Part shown: piece after piece, positions 1-9,305 of the stretch
Layout: every line of letters starts with the position of its first letter
Position numbering within the stretch: position 1 is the first letter of the stretch
Assembly: GCA_948567375.1 (NCBI GenBank)
Contig: OX419756.1
Location: 34,078,552 to 34,142,551 of the forward strand
DNA from: Lunularia cruciata
Lineage: Eukaryota > Streptophyta > Marchantiopsida > Lunulariales > Lunulariaceae
DNA: 64,000 nt
Direction of reading: 5' to 3'
Program-made: the position numbers and the translations under genes
The notes under the pieces: generated by a model
What the model saw: the letters and a program-made list of their open reading frames with translations, nothing else
Told to the model about the DNA's origin: nothing
Databases searched by the model: none

Positions 1-106
1 CAACTTGGCAAAGATACTACCAACTAGTATGGTATGGTAATTGGTGACAATATCTCTTTGGCCAGACTTGTGAATAGGAACTACCTTCTTTAAGGACCAA
101 CTAGCT
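1..106 (-). pseudogene. LINE ORF2 fragment (start of reverse transcriptase)
   Basis: This stretch matches the minus-strand RT region at about 7,951-8,056 of copy B nearly base for base. It encodes the part of the RT that follows the endonuclease, around the residues VVPIHKSGQRD. It runs off the left edge of the window. It is a remnant without start or stop and is not expected to be functional. Confidence 0.75.
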
Positions 107-282
107 TTGAAGCAACAACAATTAGCTGAAATGTAAATTAGGTGCAAAGAATTAGTAAATTAGGTGCAAAGAAGCTTCTAAGCTCTTTGTGGAAATCACC
201 AGATTTTCTATACAATTCCGCTAATTTTTGCTACTTCAAGGCTATATCAGCAATATCTTTCACCACCTTGGACTCCCCCATT
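107..282 (-). pseudogene. Scrambled LINE ORF1 5' fragment
   Basis: Positions 170-282 are the first codons of LINE ORF1 on the minus strand: an ATG at 282, then codons similar to EESKMVKDIADIALKQQ in other copies, with an in-frame stop. Positions 109-138 hold a short piece of the same ORF1 in the opposite orientation. Between them the motif aattaggtgcaaagaa occurs twice. This looks like a local inversion or duplication in a dead copy. Confidence 0.6.
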
Positions 283-516
283 GAACTAATCACTTATCAC
301 TCACAATCAATCTAGAAGTTTTACTTCCAACACCAAAACTTCAAGATTTTCAAGTAGTCATTGCTTCTATTTTATAGGTCTAAGCACTCTAGGCAAGTGT
401 TGAAGTAAGTGCCTTGAGAAGCTGGTTCTAATCAGATAAAAAAACACCTCATTTGAATATGTGAGTGAAAAGATATTATCTTCCAAATTTGCAATGCATA
501 GAGATACCAAAGGCTA
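283..516 (-). repeat. LINE leader fragment, proximal part, split by insertion of A-C
   Basis: The minus strand matches the leader next to ORF1 in copies E, H and I (compare 35,278-35,515). It stops at 516 where copy A begins. The next piece of the same leader resumes at 12,652, after the 3' end of copy C. The block 517-12,650 was therefore placed inside an older minus-strand LINE. Confidence 0.7.
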
Positions 517-1603
517 TGGAATCTACATCAAAGTGGAGTGGAGTTTCGAAAGTTTGAGAGGAGAGGAGTCCTAAAAGTTTGAGAAGCCATATCTCCCTAC
601 ATACATGTCCAAACGTTGCGATTTTGGTCTCGTTCGAAGCGCCTTGCCAAGACCTTTCCATAGCCACCAAGATTTTGTCATTCTGAGCTTTGTGCAAAAC
701 GTTATGAGTGATTGAAATTTCTGATATAGGAGCTAGACTTGAGAGTTCGAATCTTCATCATATGGTGTCCAAATGGAGTGATTTTTGTGGCATTGGAAGT
801 GCCTTTGGAAGCAATTTCGATTGATACTAGGCTGGCTTGCAGAGCACATACACAAAGAAAGTTATCAAGATTCTAATTCTGCCATCTCTCAGAGATTTTA
901 GGGTTTGAGCTCAATTTTCAACACCTTGTTACTTTTTGGTTCCATGTCCAAATCTTTCAATCTTGGACTCATTGGAAACAGCTGTGAGAGGGCTTTCTTT
1001 TGAATTCTTGGTTGCTGAAGTTGAAGTTCTGTGGAAGAAGTTTTGAAATTCATCAATCTGTGTTCTTGTGCGGTTGGTGGTGCTCAAATCTGCAACTTTC
1101 AGAGGCTAGAACTTTGGACTCACATCTTCAAATGAGGTGAGCCTGGACTCATTACAAGCATCTTGTCAAGAGCTATTGATTGAAATTCATTTCATAGAAT
1201 TTGAAGCTTTGTGCTTGAAGTTATGAGCATTTGAATTCTATGATTCAATGAGGTTTAGAAGTTTACCATAGAGAACTCTAGAGGCCATAACTTCATGTCT
1301 ATTGGCTCAAATGAGTTCATTTTTTATTCATTGGATAGAATTTCTCAAGAGCTTGTGATTGAGTCATCTATTGTAGGTTTTAAAGTACTGTAGCCAAGGT
1401 TATGAATTTTCGAAATCTGTAGGATTTCTAAATTTTCATGTAAGAAAAACTCAAATTCAAAAGTTTATAACTTTTGATTTACAAGTCCAAAGGAGTTGAT
1501 TTTTGGTCCAAAGGAGTTGATTTTTGGTGTAGAGCTATTGGTGTTCACATAGTGTGAGTGAACCAGAGGATACACTCTCATAGTATCTGTTAGAACTTTT
1601 AGA
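517..1603 (+). promoter_or_regulatory. LINE copy A leader built of about 180-bp units
   Basis: No long ORF is present. A degenerate motif of the form yCAAATGgaGTGAT, followed by ttttggtctcattrGAA and a later AGAGCTTTC-like block, recurs with the same phase near 608, 768, 947, 1127, 1306 and 1486. The spacings are 160, 179, 180, 179 and 180 bp. By position it is the 5' UTR and probable internal promoter of the LINE, as internal promoters are the rule for this class. Promoter activity itself is inferred. Confidence 0.65.
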
Positions 1604-2443
1604 ATGGAAGCTTCCAAGATGATGCAAGACATTGCTGAGATAGCTTCAAAACAACAACAGCTTGCTGAAATGTATAGAAAAGCAAATGACTTCCACAAGG
1701 AACTCAAGAGATTTTTTGCCCCCATGTCTCAATGCATGAACACTCTTATGGCAGATTTGCAAACCATAAGAGTTGATGTCTTGACTGTGAAAGAAGCTCT
1801 GAATTCAATCACCGTAGATATCCAAGAACTCAAGAAGAGTAGCAATTTGATGTTAGACTCCACCAAGGGTATGGTGGATGCTACTGAGAAGGTTGCTTCC
1901 TTGGGAGCACAAGCCACCAACATTGCTTCACAAAATGGAGGGCTACAAGAGATGGTTGACACATTAGAGGTCAAGATGAAGTCATATGCTGAAGCTACGA
2001 AGGTGGCTCAAATCTCTTACTTGCAAGAGCATGAGGTTGAGAAGGAGAACCAATTGGTCAGATTGAAGAACTTGAGGATTTCAGGTTTGCCTAAGATTGA
2101 GAAGGAAGACACCAAGGCTATAGTGTGTGAGTTTATTGCTGATTCTTTGAGAGTCCATGATCCTCAGATGTTGCAAGCATATCGATTGGGACAACAAGGT
2201 GCACAACCAAGAAGCATTTTGGTGAGGTTTGGCTCAGAAACTCAAAGGAATGTAGTGATCGGGAACAAAGCTATACTAAAGGGGCGGCGTATCTGGTTGG
2301 ATCCTGATCTCACACCTCTCCAATGGCAAGCAAAGAAGGGAGAATTAGCAAAAGTGAAGGAGGCTCAACAAGCAGGTTTTGTTGCATTCTTGAGAGATAA
2401 TAGAGCTGTGATTACTCAAAAGAAATTATCAGCTACTGCATAG
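1604..2443 (+). CDS. LINE ORF1 protein (copy A), L1-ORF1-like
   Basis: This open frame of 279 codons begins with ATG and ends at TAG. Residues about 1-125 are rich in heptads and predict a coiled coil, used for trimerisation in L1 ORF1 proteins. Residues about 130-215 resemble the RRM-like domain, with a conserved LKNLRISGLP and later RSILVRFGSETQR. The remainder (GRRIWLDPDLTP, then WQAKKGELAKV) resembles the C-terminal RNA-binding domain of the Transposase_22 family. There is no CCHC knuckle, unlike ORF1 of typical seed-plant L1s. The expected role is binding LINE RNA as an RNP coat and chaperone. The following frame, in phase after the TAG, is ORF2. This copy has no internal stop. Confidence 0.85.
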   Translation: MEASKMMQDIAEIASKQQQLAEMYRKANDFHKELKRFFAPMSQCMNTLMADLQTIRVDVLTVKEALNSITVDIQELKKSSNLMLDSTKGMVDATEKVASLGAQATNIASQNGGLQEMVDTLEVKMKSYAEATKVAQISYLQEHEVEKENQLVRLKNLRISGLPKIEKEDTKAIVCEFIADSLRVHDPQMLQAYRLGQQGAQPRSILVRFGSETQRNVVIGNKAILKGRRIWLDPDLTPLQWQAKKGELAKVKEAQQAGFVAFLRDNRAVITQKKLSATA

Positions 2444-2449
2444 CAATTC
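2441..2449 (+). promoter_or_regulatory. Candidate readthrough stop between ORF1 and ORF2 (UAG CAA UUC)
   Basis: ORF1 ends in TAG followed directly by CAATTC. ORF2 continues in the same frame, with no ATG for about 120 codons, well inside the endonuclease domain. The context matches five of six positions of the CARYYA motif that makes the tobamovirus UAG leaky. The same codon and context occur in copies C (9303), D (19,691), E (23,064), G (31,818), H (34,440) and I (41,302). Confidence 0.55.
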
Positions 2450-4796
2450 CAGACCTTTAGAGTACTGTTTTGGAATGTTCATGGGCTCACACATACCAAG
2501 TACTCCAGCGCTAAGCCTTTGTGGGATGATGCTGATCTAATCAATCTTGTGGAGATATGGGAACATGAAAGAAACACCATTCAAGACATTGAAGGATTCA
2601 CTCTTGTTGGTTCAACCTGGAACAAGCGGAGACAACACAAAGGAAGGGGCTTTGGAGGTATTGCTACTTACGTCAGATTTGGCTTTGAGAAATCAATCTC
2701 TTTGATAGGTCACGATTCAAGTGGACAATACCAATGGCTGAGGATTGGAGGAGTTGCCACACCTTGCTTCATTGCTGTTTGTTACTTTGCCCCGTTGACA
2801 TCACCAATCTATTCAAGTGGACTTCTCAACACCATGCAGCCTTTCCATTCCTTGACGAAGGATGTGTTAGAGTTTCAAAGTAAAGGTGCAGTCCTTGTTC
2901 TTGGTGATTTCAATGCTAGGATCCAAGCCTCTCAGATCCCTGACTTGAGCGACCTTGAGAATGATCCTTTCCACAGCTTGATAGACCATTCTAGTGCTTG
3001 GTCACGCTCTTCCAAAGATCCTATGTCCAATTCCATCAGTGAGTACTTTTTGAGCTTTGGTGCCAATTGTAGCTTGAAGATCTTGAATGGCCTTTCTCAA
3101 TTTCCAGAAACTTGTAAAAGCACATGCTTTGCTTCAGGTGGATCAAGCACCATAGATTATATGCTCACTTCAGCTAATGATATCCATCTTGTCTCAGATT
3201 TTGCTATTTTAGATCCTCAACCAGAATCAGACCATGCACCTCTATCTTGTACCATCCTTTTTCCTTGCCTCAATAGAACCACACTACCTATAGACCATGC
3301 TTTTAGAGGCAAACTTCATCTAGATTTTCACAAGAGAGACTTGTACCAACAAGCTATCCAAGAGAAATTGAGTTCTATGGAGTGGAGTTCTGATTTTCAA
3401 CAACGTAGTGATCAATTGATTGAACTTCTTCAATCTACATCAACTTCTTTGTTTCCAAGAGGCTCCCACAGGAAGAGACTTGGTCTCCCTTGCAATAGGT
3501 GGTATGATGCTGATTGCAAAATGGCAAGGATCAAAGCTATGGATAGATCTCTTGGTCAGATTGCACAAAATCAAGCCTTTGTTTCATATAGAAAGTTGGT
3601 GAAGTGCAAAAAGTGGGCATTTCTAAGACTCAAAGGAGTTGAGTTGAGCACCGAACTGAGGAGCAATCCCAAGGCTTTCTGGAAGAAGGTAACCATCAGA
3701 TCTCCATCTCCATCGCTGGACCTGAATGAGCTTTGTGACTATGTGAAGGATTTGTACTTTTTCCCAAATGCTCCAAGCATGGCACCTTGCCTTGGATCTG
3801 CTCTCACCATCTCTGAAGTTGATGTCAAATACCAATTGAAGAAGTTGGCCAATGGTAAGGCTGAAGACCTTGATGGACTATGTGTTGAACTTCTGAAGTG
3901 GGGCAGTAGCCAGCTGATTTCAGTACTCACTTCTCATTTGAATGAGGCAATCAAGTGTGGCTTTCCGGATAGATGGTGCTTCAAGAAGGTAGTTCCTATT
4001 CACAAGTCTGGCCAGAGAGATGTTGTCACCAATAACTGTACCATACTTGTTGGTAGTGTCTTTGCCAAGTTGTATGGTCGAATTTTGGAGTCAAGGTTGA
4101 GCACTTGGGCTGAAAAGCACAAAATTCGAGCTAAGTGCGAAGCCGGTTTCAGATCAGGCTTTAGTACTTTGGACTACCTATAAGAACTTCATGTTTTGTG
4201 GTGGAAATCCAAGGGTGTTGGGAGAGCTCTCTATGTTGCCTTTATTGATTCCAAGAAGGCCTTTGATAAGGTGCTGAGGAAATCTCTAAGTAAGAGACTC
4301 ATTGAAGTGGGTGTTTCAGCTGATCTGATTGGTGCTATCTCAAGACTCTATGAGAAAGTGATTGTGAAACTTTCATCTTTGAGCTCTCAAGATGTCCTTA
4401 GCACAATGGGTGTGATCCAAGGCTGCTCTCTATCTCCAACTTTATTCGAAATCTTCATCGATGATCTAGAGAGTCTACTCATGGAAGCCGGAACAACATG
4501 TGTACAGGTTGGCTCTTTGATGATACATGCACTCCTTTATGCAGATGATGTAGTGCTTCTCTCCACAAATCCACAAAGTTTACAGAAGCTGTTGGATTCT
4601 CTACTTTGCTTTTGCAATCAAACAAAGATGGAAGTGAACCTTGACAAGTCCAAGGTGATTGTGGTGGGTTCTAAAGGTGTCACGCCTTTCTTTTTTGATG
4701 GACAGCAATTGGAGCAGGTTTCTTCTTATAAGTACTTGGGCCTTGAGTTTTCTCATGACTATAGTTGCTCCACTTGTGTGAAGATGAGAATCAATG
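2444..4796 (+). pseudogene. LINE ORF2 (copy A): endonuclease and partial RT
   Basis: The frame continues from the ORF1 stop. The APE-type endonuclease comes first, with the family landmarks FWNVHG (here LFWNVHGLTH), an acidic residue in LVEIWEH, GDFNARI, STIDYM and SDHAPLS. Next comes the RT, with KAFDKVLRKSL, IQGCSLSPTLF and the catalytic YADD in LLYADDVVLLS. A TAA near 4183 (DYL then stop) breaks the frame, and the sequence is cut off before the C-terminal domain. The protein would nick target DNA and prime reverse transcription of the LINE RNA. This copy cannot make a complete enzyme. Confidence 0.85.
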
Positions 4797-4907
4797 TAGC
4801 TTGAAGATCTTGAATGGCCTTTCTCAATTTCCAAAAACTTGTAAAAGCACATGCTTTGTCTTTGTTGGATCAAGCACCATAGATTAAATGTTCACTTCAG
4901 CTAATGA
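4797..4907 (+). repeat. Duplicated 110-bp endonuclease fragment at the A-C junction
   Basis: This block repeats positions about 3,069-3,181 of copy A (CSLKILNGLSQFP through the TS-A-N-D residues) with a few changes, including an in-frame stop. It sits between the broken end of copy A and the first bases of copy C, so it marks a rearrangement or template-switch junction. Confidence 0.7.
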
Positions 4908-6240
4908 TACAGAGACAGTGTGAGAGACAGTGTGAGAGACAGTGCTAAGAGACAGTGTGAGAGAGAAGAGATTTCCCGAAAGTTTGGCATGTCATTTCTC
5001 AACACCTACCAGTCCAAACCTTACAATCTTGGTCTTCTTAGAAGCGCCTTGGCAAGGGCTTTCTATAACCACCAAGATTGTAACATTCTGAGTTTTGTAT
5101 CGAAAGTTATGGCCAATTGAATTTCCTGACAAATGATCCATATTTGAGAGTACATTTCTTCCTCGTTATGATTCCAAATGTAATTATTTTTGTGGCCGTG
5201 GATGCGCACTGACCAGCTCTTTCGATTGATATCAAGCACGCTCAAAGATCACATCTCTCCAGGAAGTTACAAGGATTCAAATTCTATCTTCTTTGGCAGA
5301 TTTTAGGGTTTGAACTGAAATTTGGAATGACTGTATCTCTACCAATACTTCTGCAAATGGAGTGATTAGGCATTCAAAAGAAGCTTTATGATGAGAGCTT
5401 TCATTCAAGGTAAAGCTTGTGCAGTTTGGAGCAGGACACAAAGAGTTCTAGAATTTTGAATCCTGAGGAAACCGTGAGGAGTTTATGTGATTGTGCGAAA
5501 ATTTGGAGGGGTATTGCTCTGCAGTCACAAGTGGAAATCTAGTGAAGATTGTTGCATCAAAATCTGTGCCTTACAAGCTCTCTTTCAAGGCCAAGCTCGC
5601 AGCATATGGAGGTCTGAGCATGCAGTGGTGACAATTCTAATTCTCATCTATTCTTCATGAAAGGTTTTTGATTTTGGAGTTTCTTTAGCAGACACTCAGA
5701 TGCTTGTATCTTTTCCAATACTTGAGCAAATGGAGCTATTGGGGTTTCATTAGAAGCACCATTCCAAGAGCTTTATTTCAAGCTAAATTGTGTGGAGTTT
5801 GGAGCAGTATACAAGGAGTTGTGGATTTTTGAATTCTCTGGAAGTTTTGAGAACTCCATGTGATAGGTCGAAAATTTGGAGAGGTGTTGCTCTGTGGTCA
5901 CAAGTGCAAATCCAGTGATTATTAATGCATTAGAACTATGACTTACAAGCTCTGTTTCAAGTGAAAACTCAAAGCATATGGAAGTCTGAGCAAAGAGTGG
6001 TGACAATTCTCATTCTGTCACAACTCTCGAATCTTGGTGTTTGGAGTAGCAACTTTGGAGGGCCATTTCTCTTCACTTAAAGACCCAATGCAGGTGATTC
6101 TTATATCATAAGAACCACACAGTCATAAGCTTTCTATTAAATCTTTAGTTTGGAGAATTTGAGTATCCAAGGCAGATGATATGACCAATTGATTCACTCT
6201 GATACTGCCAAATACTTTGAGTTAAGATTTACTACTTTGT
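4908..6240 (+). promoter_or_regulatory. LINE copy C leader, first part (about 180-bp units)
   Basis: The recurring CAAATGg-type core lies at 5015, 5175, 5354, 5534, 5727, 5907 and 6086, and continues after copy B at 8112 and 8285. Most spacings are 179-180 bp; the first is 160 bp, exactly as in copies A and K. At the very 5' end the unit gagagacagtg is repeated. This is the probable internal promoter and leader. Confidence 0.65.
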
Positions 6241-8072
6241 GTGAACAATGAACAATGAACAATGAAATATAAAGCCCGAAAGACCCAAAGAGTCAAAAGG
6301 ATGAAAACACAATACAAAACACATGAAATGTGAGCCTAGGCAAGGGCCTAGGGCATCTGACCAATCTGTAACAAATTGGTCCGATGTAAAGTAACCTCGG
6401 TCATGAACTTCCCTAACGCTAAAGCTTCAATCTGTAAGAGAGTTGAGAAATCACTACAAGTAATCTGATGTCTAACTCTAATCTGCATATAACAAGGGCA
6501 ATCAACAAACACATGATGCTCATCCTTAACTTTGCTCATAATACACAATTTGCAAAGTCGCATGGAGTGCTCTACTTGCTGCCAACGTCCTTGTTCTACT
6601 TCTAGTCTATGAGAACTAGTTCTATATTGAGCAATAACATGTCTAAGTGAAGTAGAAATCCTAGCCAAGAGATAATCTTGCTCACAATACACCAACATAG
6701 GATTTACAAACTGCTGATAGAACACCATCTTGGTACCGGGTTGCTGCCATAGGCGAAGTAAGAACTGCTCCTTGATCACGTCTCGTAGTGCAATAGGCTC
6801 CAATCTCCAATGTCGCTCAGAAACATTCCACCTAGTGGCCCATGCAATCCGATCTGTATACCAACCGACAGATAGAGTGGCACAAAAAGCTTGGTAGGGA
6901 AGTCTCTCATGCTCCATGGACCTCACCTTAGTGGCATATGTAATAGCTAAAAACAAAGCTTCAGCCTCAAGAGGCAAAAACCCTATTTCAGCAAAATACA
7001 ATACATAAGGAGTTTGAGTCCTCACCCCAAGTTCATCACACAAAAACAATTTCTGAACTTTCTCCACCTTTTGCCACCATGTCTTCTTAGTACCTGGACC
7101 CCAAATCTAAGCACCATAGAGAACCACCGGCTGCACAAGAGATCTGAATAGCACCTTCTTCAACTCCCATGTGGTAAGGTGAGCAAGTCTAGAGCGATTC
7201 ATGAGTGAATACAAAGCTCTAAAGCCTGCATTAATTCTCATCTTCACACAAGTAGACCAACTATAGTCATGGGAAAACTCAAGGCCCAAGTACTTGTAAG
7301 AAGAAACCTGCTCCCATTGCTGTCCGTCAAAAAAGAAAGGTGTGACACCTTTAGAACCCACCACAATCACCTTGGACTTGTCAAGGTTCACTTCCATCTT
7401 TGTTTCATTGCAAAACAAGAGAAGAGAATCCAATAGCTTCTGTAAACTCTGTGGGTTGGTGGAGAGAAGCACTACATCATCTGCATAAAGGAGTGCATGT
7501 ATCATCAGAGAGCCAATCTGTACACCTATAGCTCCAGCTTCCATGAGTAGACTCTCCAGATCGTCGATGAAGATTCCAAATAGAGTGGGAGATAGAGAGC
7601 AGCCTTGAATCACACCCATTGTGCTAAGGAAATCTTGAGAGCTCAAAGATGAAAGTTTCACAACCACTTTCTCATAGAGTCTAGAGATAGCACCAATCAG
7701 ATCAGCTGAAATACCAACTAGAGTGAGTCTCTCACTTAGAGATTTCCTAAGCACCTTATCAAAGGCCTTCCTGAAATCAATAAAGGCAACATAGAGAGCT
7801 CTCCCAACACCCTTGGATTTCCACCACAAAACATGGAGTACCAATAAGTGATCCAAGGTGCTAAAGCCCAATCTGAAACCAGCTTGGCACTTAGCTCGAA
7901 TTTTGTACTTTTCAGCCCAAGTGCTCAACCTAGACTCCAAAATTCGACCATACAACTTGGCAAAGATACTACCAACAAGTATGGTACGGTAATTGGTGAC
8001 AACATCTCTCTGGACAGACTTGTGAATAGGAACAACCTTCTTGAAGCACCATCTATCTGGAAAGCCACACTT
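6241..8072 (-). mobile_element. LINE copy B, 5'-truncated, inserted in the leader of C
   Basis: The left edge is the 3' tail (three aacaatg-type repeats on the plus strand) and the right edge is a truncated ORF2. The intact leader in copy H (35,650-35,690) runs straight through this point, so the insertion site is clear. The flanking leader sequence overlaps by about 4 bp (tgtg), consistent with a short target duplication. Confidence 0.85.
6348..8072 (-). pseudogene. LINE ORF2 C-terminal half (copy B)
   Basis: The fragment starts at the residues CGFPDRWCFKKVVPIHKS and runs to the ORF2 stop. It holds most of the RT, including IQGCSLSPTLFG and LLYADDVVLLS, and the C-terminal CKLC-x8-H-x4-C zinc motif. 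A TAG at about 7107 replaces the CAG of the AQIWGPG motif, a C-to-T change. The endonuclease is missing, so this is a dead-on-arrival copy made by incomplete reverse transcription. Confidence 0.85.
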
Positions 8073-8465
8073 GTGTAGATTCAAGCTATTGTATCTTTGT
8101 ACTCAATGATCCAAATGAAGTGATCTTTGTGTCATTAGAATTAACTCACTCAGACCTTTACATTGGAAATTCATTGCTTAAGGTTAGAGGACAGATTATC
8201 AGCTTTAGGTACCTCAAATTTCAAAGCCTTTGGTAGCTCTAAGCATTGCAAATTTGGAAGGTAGTATCTTTGTGCTTACATATTCAAATGAGGTGATTTT
8301 TATCTCATTAGAACAAGTTTCTCAAGGCCCTTACTTCAACACCCACCAAGTAGTGCTCTGACTTCTAAAACAGAAGCAATGTCTACTTGAAAATCTAGAA
8401 GTTTTGGTGTTGAAAGTAAAACTTCTAGATTGATTGTGAGTGATTAGTGATTAGCGATTGGCACA
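8073..8465 (+). promoter_or_regulatory. LINE copy C leader, second part
   Basis: The leader resumes after copy B with repeat cores at 8112 and 8285 and ends at the ORF1 ATG at 8466. The bases just before the ATG (attggcaca) are shared with copies G and H, which supports this start. Confidence 0.65.
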
Positions 8466-9305
8466 ATGGAGGAGTCCCAGATGGTGAAAGATGTTGCTGA
8501 TATAGCCTTGAAGCAACAACAATTAGCAAAAATGTATAGGAAATCTAATGATTTCCACAAAGAGCTTAGAAGTTTCTTTGCACCCATGTCCCAGTGCATG
8601 AGTACTCTCATGACTGATATGGAAATTGTAAAGGTTGAGATCAGTAGCGTAAAAGAGTCCTTGAACCTAGTCAACCAAGAGATTCAAGACCTGAAGAAGA
8701 GTACTATCTCACTGTTAACATCAACCAAGGGGATGGTTGATGCTATCAAGAAAGTTGCTTCCTTGGGAACACAAGCCAGTGACATTGCTACACAAAGCGG
8801 AGGGCTCCAACAGATTGTGGACACATTAGAAGTGAAGATGAGGTCATATGCTGAAGCTACTAAGGTGGCTCAAATTTCTTACTTGCAAGAGCATGAGGTT
8901 GAGAAGGAGAACCAACAAGTCAAATTGAAGAACTTGAGGATTTCTGGTTTGCCAGAGACTGAGAAGGAAGACACCAAGGCCATAGTGTGTGAGTTTCTTA
9001 CTAATTCTTTGAGATTCCATGATCCTCAGATTTTGCAAGCATATAGATTGGGACAACAAGGTGCATAACCAAGAAGCATTTTGGTGAGGTTTGGCTCAGA
9101 AACTCAGAGGAATTCAGTGATGGCAAACAAGGCTATACTGAAGGGGCGGCGTATCTGGTTGGATCCTGATCTCACATCTCTCCAATGGCAAGCAAAGAAG
9201 GGAGAATTAGCAAAGGTGAAGGAGGCTCAACAAGCAGGTTTTGTTGCATTCTTGAGAGACAATAGAGCTGTGATCACCCAAAGGAAATTGTCAACTACCG
9301 CATAG
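8466..9305 (+). pseudogene. LINE ORF1 protein (copy C), one nonsense codon
   Basis: The protein is 279 codons long with the same layout as in copy A: coiled coil over the first 125 residues, RRM-like domain with LKNLRISGLP, and a C-terminal domain with GRRIWLDPDLT. A TAA at about 9066 replaces the CAA codon of QGAQPRS, a C-to-T change. The frame then continues to the TAG at 9303-9305. Without that change the protein would be complete. Confidence 0.85.

Larger units (their letters stand above)
517..4796 (+). mobile_element. LINE copy A (5' end present, 3' end missing)
   Basis: This is a plus-strand LINE with leader (517-1603), ORF1 (1604-2443), and an in-frame ORF2 (2444-4796). It is cut off inside the RT after the residues KMRIN. 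Copy C has about 900 bp more ORF2 plus the 3' UTR beyond this point. The cut is followed by a 110-bp piece of endonuclease sequence and then the 5' end of copy C. Confidence 0.85.

Noticed and set aside
136-175. Microsatellite from the repeated aattaggtgcaaagaa
   Set aside because: Only two units, made of rearranged LINE ORF1 bases; better explained by the local scrambling of a dead copy.
517-1603. LINE leader units as a centromeric satellite or CRISPR-like array
   Set aside because: The units are always in the same order and next to LINE ORF1 or a LINE 5' end. They are too diverged between themselves for a homogenised satellite, and there are no short identical repeats with unique spacers.
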